Below, piece after piece: positions 1-7,154 of a stretch of DNA of 20,929 bases. A program made the position numbers and the translations under genes. The stretch is taken from assembly GCA_024279575.1 (NCBI GenBank), contig JAJRRJ010000053.1, positions 1-20,929 of the forward strand. Direction: 5' to 3'. The stretch's first letter is position 1, and each line of letters begins with the position of its first letter. The notes beneath the pieces are model-generated. The model saw only the letters and a list, made by a program, of their open reading frames with translations, searched no databases and was not told where the DNA came from. This DNA is from Alphaproteobacteria bacterium. Its GTDB lineage: Bacteria > Pseudomonadota > Alphaproteobacteria > Rhizobiales > Devosiaceae.

Positions 1-1
1 A

Positions 2-742
2 ATCCTTGGAGATCGCGAACGCGAAACCATACTGGTAGAAGAAAGCCAGCAGACCCTTAAATCCTACGGGGCTGAAAAAGCGGAAATGGCAACACAAAAT
101 CTGGAGCAGTCAGAGGCGATTGAATCAGCGCGCAACGAAGCTACTCAAGCGCAATCTGACTTGGAGGAATTTGAACGAAAGGTACGTTCTGACACAGAAG
201 CACTGGCCCAGCTAAGGGCGCGCCGAAGTCAGGCAGAGCGATCTGCACAGGATGCAGAAATTCGCGCGGCACGGCTTAGCCAACAGATTGAAGATGTCAA
301 GGATGAAGCCACCAAGGTGTCTGCCGAACTGGATGGAGACGAAGTAATCGGGCAACGCCGCAAAGAGCTGGATGCGGCCAAAACCGTTTCCCTTGAAGCT
401 GAGCAAGCAACACTCAGAGCTGAGAAAGCCACCAGCGCAGCTCAGAATGCGCTGGATCTGGCGCGCCCCTCTTTGGGGGAACTAAAAAGTCAATTAGGGC
501 GGCTTGAAAGTGAAGCGGAAACCCTCGCCCGGGTTCTCAATATTCAGGACAATGAATTATGGCAGGCAATTGTTGATGCCTTAAAAGTCGCACCCGGGTA
601 CGAAATTGCGCTGGGCGCAGCGCTGGGGGATGATCTGGAGGCCTCCTCAGACAGCGGCGCACCGGTCTATTGGGCAGAGCCTGGTTCCTCAAAAAAGATC
701 CAAAACTGCCTGCTGGCGCAGTGCCTCTATCTGATTTTGTAA
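2..742 (+). CDS. smc: SMC chromosome-condensation ATPase, upstream part (5'-partial, ends at frame break)
   Basis: The reading frame is open from the window edge, so the N-terminal ATPase half and the start lie outside. SMC dimers compact and segregate the chromosome. The visible fragment is about 190 residues of charged, Ala/Glu/Lys/Arg-rich heptad coiled coil. It then enters the hinge, whose alphaproteobacterial signature PGYEIALGAALGDDLE is at about positions 593-640, followed by APVYW. The frame then runs off into a non-homologous tail (IQNCLLAQCLYLIL) and stops at 740-742. The true continuation (DPKLPAGAVPLSDF) lies in the -1 frame, so this and the next CDS are one gene. The break coincides with an A6 run at 691-696 forming A-AAA-AAG. 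One missing A (assembly error or mutation) or programmed -1 frameshifting would each explain it. The SMC identity is firm; the cause of the break is not known. Confidence 0.88.
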   Translation: MLGDRERETILVEESQQTLKSYGAEKAEMATQNLEQSEAIESARNEATQAQSDLEEFERKVRSDTEALAQLRARRSQAERSAQDAEIRAARLSQQIEDVKDEATKVSAELDGDEVIGQRRKELDAAKTVSLEAEQATLRAEKATSAAQNALDLARPSLGELKSQLGRLESEAETLARVLNIQDNELWQAIVDALKVAPGYEIALGAALGDDLEASSDSGAPVYWAEPGSSKKIQNCLLAQCLYLIL

Positions 743-2490
743 CCGGCGTAAAAAGTCTAAAGCGCGGATTAAAGCAAATTGGTCTTGTGAGCGCGCTCGA
801 TGGCACACAACTTATGCAGGACCTGCAAGCGGGACAAAGACTTGTCACCCTTGAAGGGGATTTATGGCGCTGGGACGGGCTGGTTTTTAAGGGCGATGCG
901 CCAAGTCCTGCAGCCCAAAGGCTATCCCAACGCAATCGCCTTACGGACTTGGACGGAGAAATTTCAAAAGGGCGCACTGATCTTGCAAGCGCCAGCGCTC
1001 ATGTTGATGCCTTGAGCAAAGCCCTGGAACAGGCCCAAACAGAGGAGCGGGCGCACCGGGAAAACTGGCGCACTGCCCAGCATGATATTGCAGATTGTCA
1101 AAGTCGTCTGGATGTGGCGCAAAAAGCAGTTGGGGATCTTGTCACCCGGCAAAGTGCTCTGGAAGAAGCAAAAATTCGTCTCGCCTCAAGCTTAAAAGAA
1201 GCACAGGAAATTTTTGCAGACGCCAAAAAATCCATAGATGAATGTGAATCACTTGAAGATGGGGATGCGCGGAATAAAAAAATGCAAGCGCAGTTGCTGG
1301 AAAAACGTGAAGTTAGCGACAAGGCACGATTGGCTCTGGGCAATTTTGAAAATGCCAACCGTATGCGCGCCAACCGTATTTCCCAATTGGAAAATGAAAT
1401 GGCCAGTTGGCAGCGACGTGAGGCAAGTGCCAAAGCACAGCTTGAAACCCTGACCCGCAGAGAACACGAAATTGCCAATCAACTTAAAACCCTTGCGGAA
1501 CTGCCAGATAGCCATTCCCACAAACGCGACGCGCTGGACAGCCAGTTGGAAGACGCCCGTCACGCCCATAAAATTTGTGCAGATAAGCTGGCGGCAGCAC
1601 AAAACACCCATCGCGATCTGGACCGTGCCAACAGAGCTGCAGCCAATACGTTGGGTGAAGTCAAAGCGGAAATGGCGCGAATCGATGAACGCCTTAAAGG
1701 CCTGATAGTCCAACGCCAACAAATTGAACAAATGATTAGCGAATCCCTTGGAATTGGTGCGGATAAAACTGCCGAAGTGGCTGGAATTAAAGCCGAACAC
1801 CAGTTGCCTGATGCTTTGCAGACCGAAAGACGTCTGGAAAGACTTAAAGCAGAGCGGGAGCGCCTGGGTGGTGTCAATCTTTCAGCTGAAAAGGAAATGA
1901 AGGAAGTTGGTGAGAAGCTTGAGATCATGGTCAATGACAAGGATGATCTTGTGGCGGCAATCGCCAAGCTTCGTACTGGCATTTCGTCCCTCAACCGGGA
2001 AGGCCGAGCGCGCCTTACCGAGGCGTTTGACAAGGTGAATGCGCATTTTTCAGACCTGTTTACATCTCTTTTCGGAGGGGGGACTGCCGAGCTGACTTTT
2101 GTGGAAAGTGATGATCCTCTTGAAGCGGGACTGGAAATCCTTGCCCGCCCGCCAGGCAAAAAACCGCAGCCCTTGTCGCTTCTGTCCGGTGGTGAGCAGG
2201 CACTAACGGCAATGGCGCTTATTTTTGCTGTATTCCTGACCAACCCGGCACCGATCTGTGTTCTTGATGAGGTGGACGCGCCACTTGATGATGCCAATGT
2301 TGAGCGGTTCTGCAACCTTCTGGATAGTATGAGAGAGCGCACTCAAACCCGGTTTTTGGTGATTACGCACAACCCGATCACAATGGCACGGGTCGACCGT
2401 CTATTTGGCGTTACCATGGCGGAACGCGGGGTCAGCCAATTGGTGTCGGTTGATCTTGCAGCCGCCCAGGCAACGCAAGAGGCAGGATAG
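670..2490 (+). CDS. smc: SMC chromosome-condensation ATPase, downstream part (hinge to C-terminal ATPase)
   Basis: The open frame begins inside the hinge, and only about 697 onward is real SMC sequence in this frame. The nominal TTG at 670 has no ribosome site and is not a credible independent start. Residues about 75-400 are coiled coil. The C-terminal ATPase lobe carries the ABC signature LSGGE (505-509) and Walker B ICVLDEVDAPLDD, with D533 and catalytic E534, followed by the ITHNPITMARVDRLFGVTM switch region. All C-lobe motifs are intact, which argues against an old pseudogene. Together with the upstream fragment and the missing N-terminus the protein would match the family length of about 1150 residues. 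The atp promoter lies about 100 bases after the stop. The only oddity is the frame break upstream. Confidence 0.9.
   Translation: MGRAWFLKKDPKLPAGAVPLSDFVTGVKSLKRGLKQIGLVSALDGTQLMQDLQAGQRLVTLEGDLWRWDGLVFKGDAPSPAAQRLSQRNRLTDLDGEISKGRTDLASASAHVDALSKALEQAQTEERAHRENWRTAQHDIADCQSRLDVAQKAVGDLVTRQSALEEAKIRLASSLKEAQEIFADAKKSIDECESLEDGDARNKKMQAQLLEKREVSDKARLALGNFENANRMRANRISQLENEMASWQRREASAKAQLETLTRREHEIANQLKTLAELPDSHSHKRDALDSQLEDARHAHKICADKLAAAQNTHRDLDRANRAAANTLGEVKAEMARIDERLKGLIVQRQQIEQMISESLGIGADKTAEVAGIKAEHQLPDALQTERRLERLKAERERLGGVNLSAEKEMKEVGEKLEIMVNDKDDLVAAIAKLRTGISSLNREGRARLTEAFDKVNAHFSDLFTSLFGGGTAELTFVESDDPLEAGLEILARPPGKKPQPLSLLSGGEQALTAMALIFAVFLTNPAPICVLDEVDAPLDDANVERFCNLLDSMRERTQTRFLVITHNPITMARVDRLFGVTMAERGVSQLVSVDLAAAQATQEAG
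691..697 (+). other. A-AAA-AAG slippery heptamer at the smc frame break
   Basis: In the upstream smc frame the codons read tcA AAA AAG, the X-XXY-YYZ form of the heptamer used for -1 frameshifting in E. coli dnaX. Slipping back one base after AAG gives GAT CCA AAA CTG, which restores the SMC hinge sequence with no gap. Seven bases downstream a 5-bp stem ACTGC/GCAGT (705-709 with 718-722, 8-base loop) could act as a weak stimulator. No convincing upstream Shine-Dalgarno-like stimulator is seen. A one-base homopolymer deletion would look identical. Confidence 0.5.
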
Positions 2491-2595
2491 AGGATTTTCC
2501 CGATAGAACAGATTCGTCTGTATCAGTCAGAAAAAAATCACTCCCCTTTGATTTTTATCAAGCACTTTCAATAGGTTACTACACTACAGGATTGC

Positions 2596-2624
2596 TTGAC
2601 ACTGCTATGCACTGACACTATGGT
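2596..2624 (+). promoter_or_regulatory. Candidate sigma70 promoter for the atp F0 operon
   Basis: A perfect -35 TTGACA (2596-2601) is followed after exactly 17 bases by TATGGT (2619-2624, 4 of 6 matches to TATAAT). It lies in the 194-base gap between smc and atpI, about 60 bases before the atpI start. The rest of the gap holds a small ACAGA-TTCG-TCTGT hairpin (2508-2521) without a T tract, so it is not an obvious smc terminator. This is inferred from consensus match only. Confidence 0.55.
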
Positions 2625-2684
2625 TCCGGCGACTTTGGGGGGCTTCTCTTAAAGGCAACAGGGCTGGTCAATATGGGGTTCTGA

Positions 2685-3074
2685 ATGGCTGATTCGAAGA
2701 ATATCAAATCGACCAAATCAGAGACCAGGCGACCGGAAACCGGCGAGTTGGGGGACAAAATCCGACAAGCCAAACGCGAGCGACCCGGAGTTGCGGCTGC
2801 CAATGCCATTCGTCATAGCGAGATGAGGGGCATGGGGCGCTCATTTCGGATGGCTTCGGAGTTTGTCGCTGCTATTATTGTGGCAGCGGCCCTTGGAATG
2901 GGACTGGACGCTATATTTAGTACGCAACCAATCTTCATGATTGTTTTGCTACTGCTGGGGTTTGGTGCCGGAGTGATGAATGTTACGAGGGCAGCTGCCG
3001 AAATGAACGCGGCGGCGCCTAAACCGGACCCGGACAAACTGGTTCCGGACGATGATGATGATGATGACTATTGA
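2685..3074 (+). CDS. atpI: ATP synthase accessory protein AtpI
   Basis: 129 residues; first gene of the F0 cluster. In other bacteria AtpI/UncI is a small membrane protein that assists c-ring assembly or Mg2+ handling and is not a structural subunit. A charged cytoplasmic N-terminus (1-56) contains the GELGDKIRQAK stretch typical of alphaproteobacterial AtpI. It is followed by two membrane segments, about 57-76 and 82-101, with small residues (GMGLD, GFGAG) as in the family. The tail is acidic and ends in seven consecutive aspartates before a final Tyr, encoded by a GAC/GAT run at 3048-3068. The ribosome site before the ATG is weak (ggggttctga). Identity rests on topology plus position before atpB. 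The poly-Asp end is unusual and could vary in length. Confidence 0.85.
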   Translation: MADSKNIKSTKSETRRPETGELGDKIRQAKRERPGVAAANAIRHSEMRGMGRSFRMASEFVAAIIVAAALGMGLDAIFSTQPIFMIVLLLLGFGAGVMNVTRAAAEMNAAAPKPDPDKLVPDDDDDDDY

Positions 3075-3097
3075 GAAGCTAGAGAGGCTTTTATAAA

Positions 3098-3874
3098 TTG
3101 GCTGGCACAGATCCTATCTCCCAATTCAAGGTTAAAACCCTGTTTTCGTTTGGTACAATTGGTGCCGATGAAAATGGTGCAAACGGCGTTGATCTGGTTT
3201 TTACCAATTCCGCTTTGTTTATGGTTCTCACCGTCGGACTGATTGCAACTTATCTTATTCTGTCGACACGCGGGCGTGGACTTGTTCCTTCCCGGTTACA
3301 ACTGGTGTCGGAAATGTCGTATGAATTTATCGCCAATATGGTGCGATCCTCAGCTGGCACCGAAGGTATGAAGTTTTTTCCGCTGGTATTTTCTCTGTTT
3401 TCGTTCATTTTGATCGCTAATATGTGGGGCATGTTCCCCTATTTCTTCGCAGTAACCAGCCAGATTATCATCACTGCGGCTCTGGCGCTTCTGGTGATGG
3501 CTGTGGTTATTATTTACGGGGTATGGAAAAACGGTTTTGGATTTCTCAAATTATTCGTCCCTTCCGGTATTCCCCTGCCAATTTTGTTTATTGTGGTGCC
3601 GATTGAGGTTCTCTCATTTTTGTCGCGCCCGCTGAGCCTGTCTCTTCGTTTGTTCGGAAACATTCTTGCCGGGCACATTGTTCTCAAAGTGTTTGCCGGG
3701 TTCATTGTTTCTTTAAGCGCACTTGGGGCCTTGGGCATGTTTGGCTCGATTTTGCCATTCGTTATGGCAGTGGCGCTGACGGGACTGGAGTTTCTGGTTT
3801 CAGCTTTGCAGGCCTTCGTGTTCGCCATTCTTACATGCATCTATCTTAACGATGCCATTCATCCTGGACACTAG
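3098..3874 (+). CDS. atpB: ATP synthase F0 subunit a
   Basis: 258-residue polytopic membrane protein forming the proton half-channels against the c-ring. The N-terminal DPISQF matches the alphaproteobacterial DPIHQF start motif. The segment LSLRLFGNILAGH holds the essential arginine, R184 here (equivalent to E. coli R210). E231 lies in TGLEFLVSALQAFVFAIL, followed by LTCIYLNDAIHPGH at the C-terminus, as in alphaproteobacterial and mitochondrial subunit a. Five to six hydrophobic helices are visible. The start is TTG, with AGAGAGG about 10 bases upstream and no better ATG near the conserved N-terminus. It lies 23 bases after atpI and 68 bases before atpE, so it is likely co-transcribed. A TTG start may hold its translation below that of atpE, which suits the 1:10-15 stoichiometry (inference). 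Confidence 0.97.
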   Translation: MAGTDPISQFKVKTLFSFGTIGADENGANGVDLVFTNSALFMVLTVGLIATYLILSTRGRGLVPSRLQLVSEMSYEFIANMVRSSAGTEGMKFFPLVFSLFSFILIANMWGMFPYFFAVTSQIIITAALALLVMAVVIIYGVWKNGFGFLKLFVPSGIPLPILFIVVPIEVLSFLSRPLSLSLRLFGNILAGHIVLKVFAGFIVSLSALGALGMFGSILPFVMAVALTGLEFLVSALQAFVFAILTCIYLNDAIHPGH

Positions 3875-3942
3875 CCAGACGCGCAGTATCCAGTAATTTC
3901 AACCATCAAACTAATTTATTATTACCTCAAGGAGAGAAGAAA

Positions 3943-4167
3943 ATGGAAGCAGATGCAGCGAGACTGATTGGTGCGGGCATTGCAACAATTGGCATGGGCG
4001 GCGCCGGTGTTGGTGTGGGTATTATTTTTGGTAACTATCTGGCAGCAGCCATCCGCAATCCTGCGGCTGCGGCAAGCCAGTTTTCCAACCTGATTTTCGG
4101 CTTTGCCGTGACAGAAGCCCTGGGCATCTTCTCCCTCGTTATTGCCTTCATGATCCTGTTTGCTTAA
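3943..4167 (+). CDS. atpE: ATP synthase F0 subunit c
   Basis: 74-residue proteolipid, the monomer of the rotating c-ring. Helix 1 carries the glycine-rich GGAGVGVGIIFG (19-30) that packs the ring. The polar loop is R38-N39-P40, the alphaproteobacterial variant of RQP, and it contacts F1. Helix 2 has the proton-carrying carboxylate E58 in FAVTEALGIF. A strong ribosome site (AAGGAGAGAAGAAA before ATG) is much better than those of its neighbours. This fits the need for many copies of c per complex. A strong stem-loop follows 30 bases after the stop. Length and motifs match the family exactly. Confidence 0.98.
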   Translation: MEADAARLIGAGIATIGMGGAGVGVGIIFGNYLAAAIRNPAAAASQFSNLIFGFAVTEALGIFSLVIAFMILFA

Positions 4168-4196
4168 AAACAAACGGACTGAAATTTTAAGCTTTT

Positions 4197-4225
4197 CAGG
4201 TCAGCCCTCAAAATTGGCTGGCCTG
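4197..4225 (+). promoter_or_regulatory. Intercistronic stem-loop between atpE and atpF'
   Basis: CAGGTCAGCC (4197-4206) pairs with GGCTGGCCTG (4216-4225) as 10 bp with one G-U pair and a 9-base loop. No T tract follows, so it is not a standard terminator. It could protect the upstream atpE message from 3' exonuclease or slow reading into atpF'. A second weak hairpin, AGGTC/GACCT (4246-4250 with 4261-4265), follows. The base of the first stem is also perfectly complementary to the region of the second (TTCAGGTC 4195-4202 with GACCTGAA 4261-4268), so alternative folds are possible. The 4168-4321 gap contains no other gene. Confidence 0.5.
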
Positions 4226-4321
4226 GTTGCACATTATCTCCCCAAAGGTCTGAATTTATTGACCTGAACAGAAATGTTATTTTGGGGCAATGTTGCAAAC
4301 CAAGCAAACGAGGTAGGCAAG

Positions 4322-5062
4322 ATGGCAGAACAAGATCTGACAAGTTCCTCTATTCTGATTGCGCAGGCGCAAACGGATACTGGTAACTCCGAGGCACAAC
4401 AGCCCGGAAATGCCGCCGGAACGAACGATGCTGTTGAAGAACAGGTTGTGCAAGAGGCAAATGATGCTGCACAAGGCATAACTGTTGTTGTGGAAGGCAG
4501 TGAAGTAGTTGCAGCTGACCCAGCTGTAGAGCTTCATGCGGAGACGCAAGGGGCTTACACGGAACAAGAAAAGTCGGTATTCCCCCCATTTGATTCATCA
4601 ACATTTGGACCTCAATTGTTTTGGCTGGCCCTGACTTTTGGCGTTCTTTACCTGTTGATGAGCAAAATCGCATTGCCACGAATTGGTGAAATTCTCGAAG
4701 TCCGGCGTGACCGGATTGAAGGGGACCTTGCCGAAGCGGAACGGTTGCGCCAAAAAACAGATCAGGCGATTGAAGCTTTTGAAGCTGAATTGGCAGAAGC
4801 GCGGGCAAAGTCCCACGGAATTGCTGATGAAACTCGCGCCAAGATCAAATCTGAAATGGATGCCAAACGACGCGACGTGGAAGCTGATCTGGCGAAACAA
4901 GTTGCAACCGCGGAAGCCCGAATTCTCAAAACTAAAACTGATGCGTTGGCAAATGTGGATCAAATTGCCGCTGAAACCGCAGTGGCGGTTGTTGGAAAGC
5001 TGGCAGGAAAAGTGAGCATCAAAGATGCCCGCGTAGCTGTCAGCGATGTTGTAAAGGGATAA
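4322..5062 (+). CDS. atpF': ATP synthase F0 subunit b'
   Basis: 246 residues; one half of the heterodimeric b/b' peripheral stalk found in Alphaproteobacteria and phototrophs. The conserved FPPFDSSTF (87-95) leads into the single membrane helix (about 96-115, FWLALTFGVLYLLMSKIALP), followed by IGEILEVRRDRIEGDL and a long Ala/Glu/Lys coiled coil. I chose the ATG at 4322 because GAGG sits 8 bases upstream. An in-frame ATG at 4274 would add 16 residues but lacks a ribosome site. The pre-membrane N-terminus is long (about 86 residues), low-complexity, Gln/Glu/Ala-rich and acidic, and has no assignable domain. The downstream atpF starts 6 bases after the stop, so the two are translationally close. 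Confidence 0.95.
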   Translation: MAEQDLTSSSILIAQAQTDTGNSEAQQPGNAAGTNDAVEEQVVQEANDAAQGITVVVEGSEVVAADPAVELHAETQGAYTEQEKSVFPPFDSSTFGPQLFWLALTFGVLYLLMSKIALPRIGEILEVRRDRIEGDLAEAERLRQKTDQAIEAFEAELAEARAKSHGIADETRAKIKSEMDAKRRDVEADLAKQVATAEARILKTKTDALANVDQIAAETAVAVVGKLAGKVSIKDARVAVSDVVKG

Positions 5063-5068
5063 AGGCAC

Positions 5069-5551
5069 ATGGAACTGGACAATACGTTTTGGACGGCTGC
5101 GGCGCTTTTCGTTTTTCTGGGGCTGATGGTTTATCTCAAAGTACCCAAGATGATCACCGGCAATCTGGATTCAAAAATTGATAAAATTCAGGAGGACCTG
5201 GACGAGGCAAAACGTTTGCGCGAAGAGGCTCAGGCTCTTTTGGCTAAATATGAGCTAAAGCGCAAGGAAGCGGAAAGCGAAGCTCAGGATATTATTGAAG
5301 CGGCCAAAGATGAAGCAGAGCGTATCGCCCAAGAGGCTAAAATTTCCCTTGAGGAAATGATTGTGCGGCGCACTAAAGCTGTTGAACTCAAAATTTCTCA
5401 GGCCGAAACACAGGCTGTGAGCGAAGTTCGTGAGCGCTCCGCTGAAGTTGCTGTTGAGGCTGCACGAGCTATTTTATCTGATCAAATGGCTGATAAAGGT
5501 AATACTTTGGTTGATGCAGCCATTAAAGATGTCGGCTCTCAACTGAATTAG
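5069..5551 (+). CDS. atpF: ATP synthase F0 subunit b
   Basis: 160-residue partner of b' in the peripheral stalk that holds F1 against the c-ring torque. There is one N-terminal membrane helix (about residues 6-24, TFWTAAALFVFLGLMVYLKV). The motif MITGNLDSKIDKIQEDLDEAKRLREEAQ then opens the coiled coil, characteristic of alphaproteobacterial AtpF; the rest is heptad-rich and soluble. It is the last gene of the F0 cluster. A strong bidirectional terminator follows 24 bases after the stop. F1 genes (atpHAGDC) are absent from the window, consistent with the split F0/F1 arrangement of Alphaproteobacteria. Confidence 0.96.
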   Translation: MELDNTFWTAAALFVFLGLMVYLKVPKMITGNLDSKIDKIQEDLDEAKRLREEAQALLAKYELKRKEAESEAQDIIEAAKDEAERIAQEAKISLEEMIVRRTKAVELKISQAETQAVSEVRERSAEVAVEAARAILSDQMADKGNTLVDAAIKDVGSQLN

Positions 5552-5575
5552 GCAATGTCTCCTTTGATTTCTTAT

Positions 5576-5607
5576 AAAAAAGGCTCCTCGATGAGGAGCC
5601 TTTTTTT
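5576..5607. terminator. Bidirectional intrinsic terminator between atpF and gcvPB
   Basis: Arms GGCTCCTC (5582-5589) and GAGGAGCC (5593-5600) form a perfect 8-bp GC-rich stem with a GAT loop. It is flanked by A6 on the left and T7 on the right, so a U tract follows the hairpin on either strand. It sits between two converging operons, 24 bases after atpF and 17 bases after the end of gcvPB. Confidence 0.95.
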
Positions 5608-5624
5608 GATCAGGTGTCAGGAAA

Positions 5625-7154
5625 CTACCGGGATTTTTCCCATTTTAATTTTGGATTTCTCGCTGCTCCGGTTTCATCTAATCGCCGCATTGGTGCCTTG
5701 TGCGGGGCAGAGGTGAAACGATCCGTATCACCTGCTTTGGCTGCTGCGGCAAGTTCCAGCATAGTGTGTGCAAACGCATCAAGCGCCTTAAGACTCTCAC
5801 TTTCCGTTGGCTCAATCAGCATTGCGCCATGGACCACCAAAGGGAAATACATGGTCATTGGGTGATAGCCTTCATCGATCATGGCTTTGGCAAAGTCCAG
5901 TGTGGTTACTCCGGTTCCCTCCAAAAAGTCATCATCGCACAACACTTCATGCATACAGTGCTGTTCACCAAAGGGCATAGAGAACACCGCCCCCAATCGC
6001 GCTTTGAGGTAATTGGCGTTTAACACAGCGTCATTTGCGGCTTGAGCAAGACCATCTCCCCCATGGGAAAGCATATAGGTCAGTGCGCGGGTAAACATTC
6101 CCATTTGTCCGTGAAAAGCGGTTAGCCTACCTAGTGATTTGCTCCCTTGTGCATGCTCTGCCAATTCCAGTTTACCTGAATTTTGCCTGACAAACGGCAC
6201 CGGTGCAAAAGGAGCCAACGCTTTTGACAACACAACCGGTCCTGCGCCCGGGCCACCTCCGCCATGGGGGGTGGAAAATGTTTTGTGCAAATTGATATGC
6301 ATCGCATCAATACCAAGGTCGCCTGGTCGCGCTATGCCCATAATGGCGTTAAAATTTGCCCCATCGCAATAAAAATAGGCGCCAGCCTTATGCACCGCGT
6401 CAGCAATTTTCTTTACGTCCGGCTCAAATAACCCACAGGTATTGGGATTGGTCAGCATAATTGCTGCGACATCTGAAGAAAGAGCCTCCTCAACCGCGCT
6501 GATATCCACCGTGCCGTCCGCCTTGGCCGGAATAGGCTTTACCTTATAGCCAAGAAAAGCAGCGGTTGCCGGATTGGTGCCGTGGGCGCTTTCAGGCACC
6601 AGAACAATAGTCCTGTGGCCTTCACCATTTGCAATATGAGCTGCGTGAATTGCCATCATACCACACAGTTCACCATGGGCGCCCGCTTTGGGGGACATGG
6701 CGACCGCCGAAGTATTGGTCAGAACCATCAGCCACTCGGCAAGTTCTGAAATTACACCAATAGCTCCCTGTACCGTGGAAATCGGTTGTAAAGGATGCAC
6801 ATCGGCAAAGCCGGGCAGGCGCGCCATCTTTTCATTCAGGCGCGGGTTATGTTTCATTGTGCATGAACCAAGCGGATATAGTCCCGCATCAATGGAATAG
6901 TTAAGCCGAGACAGGCGCACATAATGGCGCATGGCTTCGGGTTCGCTCAACCCAGGCAGGTCTAATGGGCTTTGGCGTGTGAACGCGCCAAGACGCGCAG
7001 AAGACAATTCCACGTCAGGCAAATCAACGCCTGTGTGATCAGTGGCACCAATTTCAAACAATAACGGCTCAAGGGGTAACAGGGATGCTCCCTCAAATGA
7101 ATTTGTTACGCTTCTCTTCACCCCGGTGGGGCGTCCCTGCTGATTCATACTCAT
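5625..7154 (-). CDS. gcvPB: Glycine dehydrogenase (decarboxylating), subunit 2
   Basis: 509 residues; C-terminal, PLP-binding half of the P protein of the glycine cleavage system. With GcvPA it decarboxylates glycine and passes the aminomethyl group to lipoyl-GcvH. The PLP lysine is K291 in NLHKTFSTPHGGGGPG, a hallmark of the family. DGANFNAIMGIARPGD (264-279) and SAHGTNPATAAF (189-200) are also present. The GSCTMKHNPRLNEK segment near residue 97 is the conserved subunit-2 N-terminal region. The ATG overlaps the gcvPA stop as ATGA, so the two subunits are translationally coupled. A second ATG two codons later is possible. It is the last gene of the operon, ending just before the bidirectional terminator. 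Confidence 0.97.
   Translation of the reverse strand: MSMNQQGRPTGVKRSVTNSFEGASLLPLEPLLFEIGATDHTGVDLPDVELSSARLGAFTRQSPLDLPGLSEPEAMRHYVRLSRLNYSIDAGLYPLGSCTMKHNPRLNEKMARLPGFADVHPLQPISTVQGAIGVISELAEWLMVLTNTSAVAMSPKAGAHGELCGMMAIHAAHIANGEGHRTIVLVPESAHGTNPATAAFLGYKVKPIPAKADGTVDISAVEEALSSDVAAIMLTNPNTCGLFEPDVKKIADAVHKAGAYFYCDGANFNAIMGIARPGDLGIDAMHINLHKTFSTPHGGGGPGAGPVVLSKALAPFAPVPFVRQNSGKLELAEHAQGSKSLGRLTAFHGQMGMFTRALTYMLSHGGDGLAQAANDAVLNANYLKARLGAVFSMPFGEQHCMHEVLCDDDFLEGTGVTTLDFAKAMIDEGYHPMTMYFPLVVHGAMLIEPTESESLKALDAFAHTMLELAAAAKAGDTDRFTSAPHKAPMRRLDETGAARNPKLKWEKSR

Noticed and set aside
1560..2342. 260-codon minus-strand ORF antisense to smc
   Set aside because: Low-complexity Ser/Arg-rich translation, lying wholly opposite the conserved SMC ATPase region; a shadow of codon bias.
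2508..2521. ACAGA-TTCG-TCTGT hairpin after smc as a terminator
   Set aside because: Only 5 bp and no T tract follows.
4598..5068. 156-codon minus-strand ORF opposite atpF'
   Set aside because: Antisense to a clearly real gene, no ribosome site and no recognisable family.
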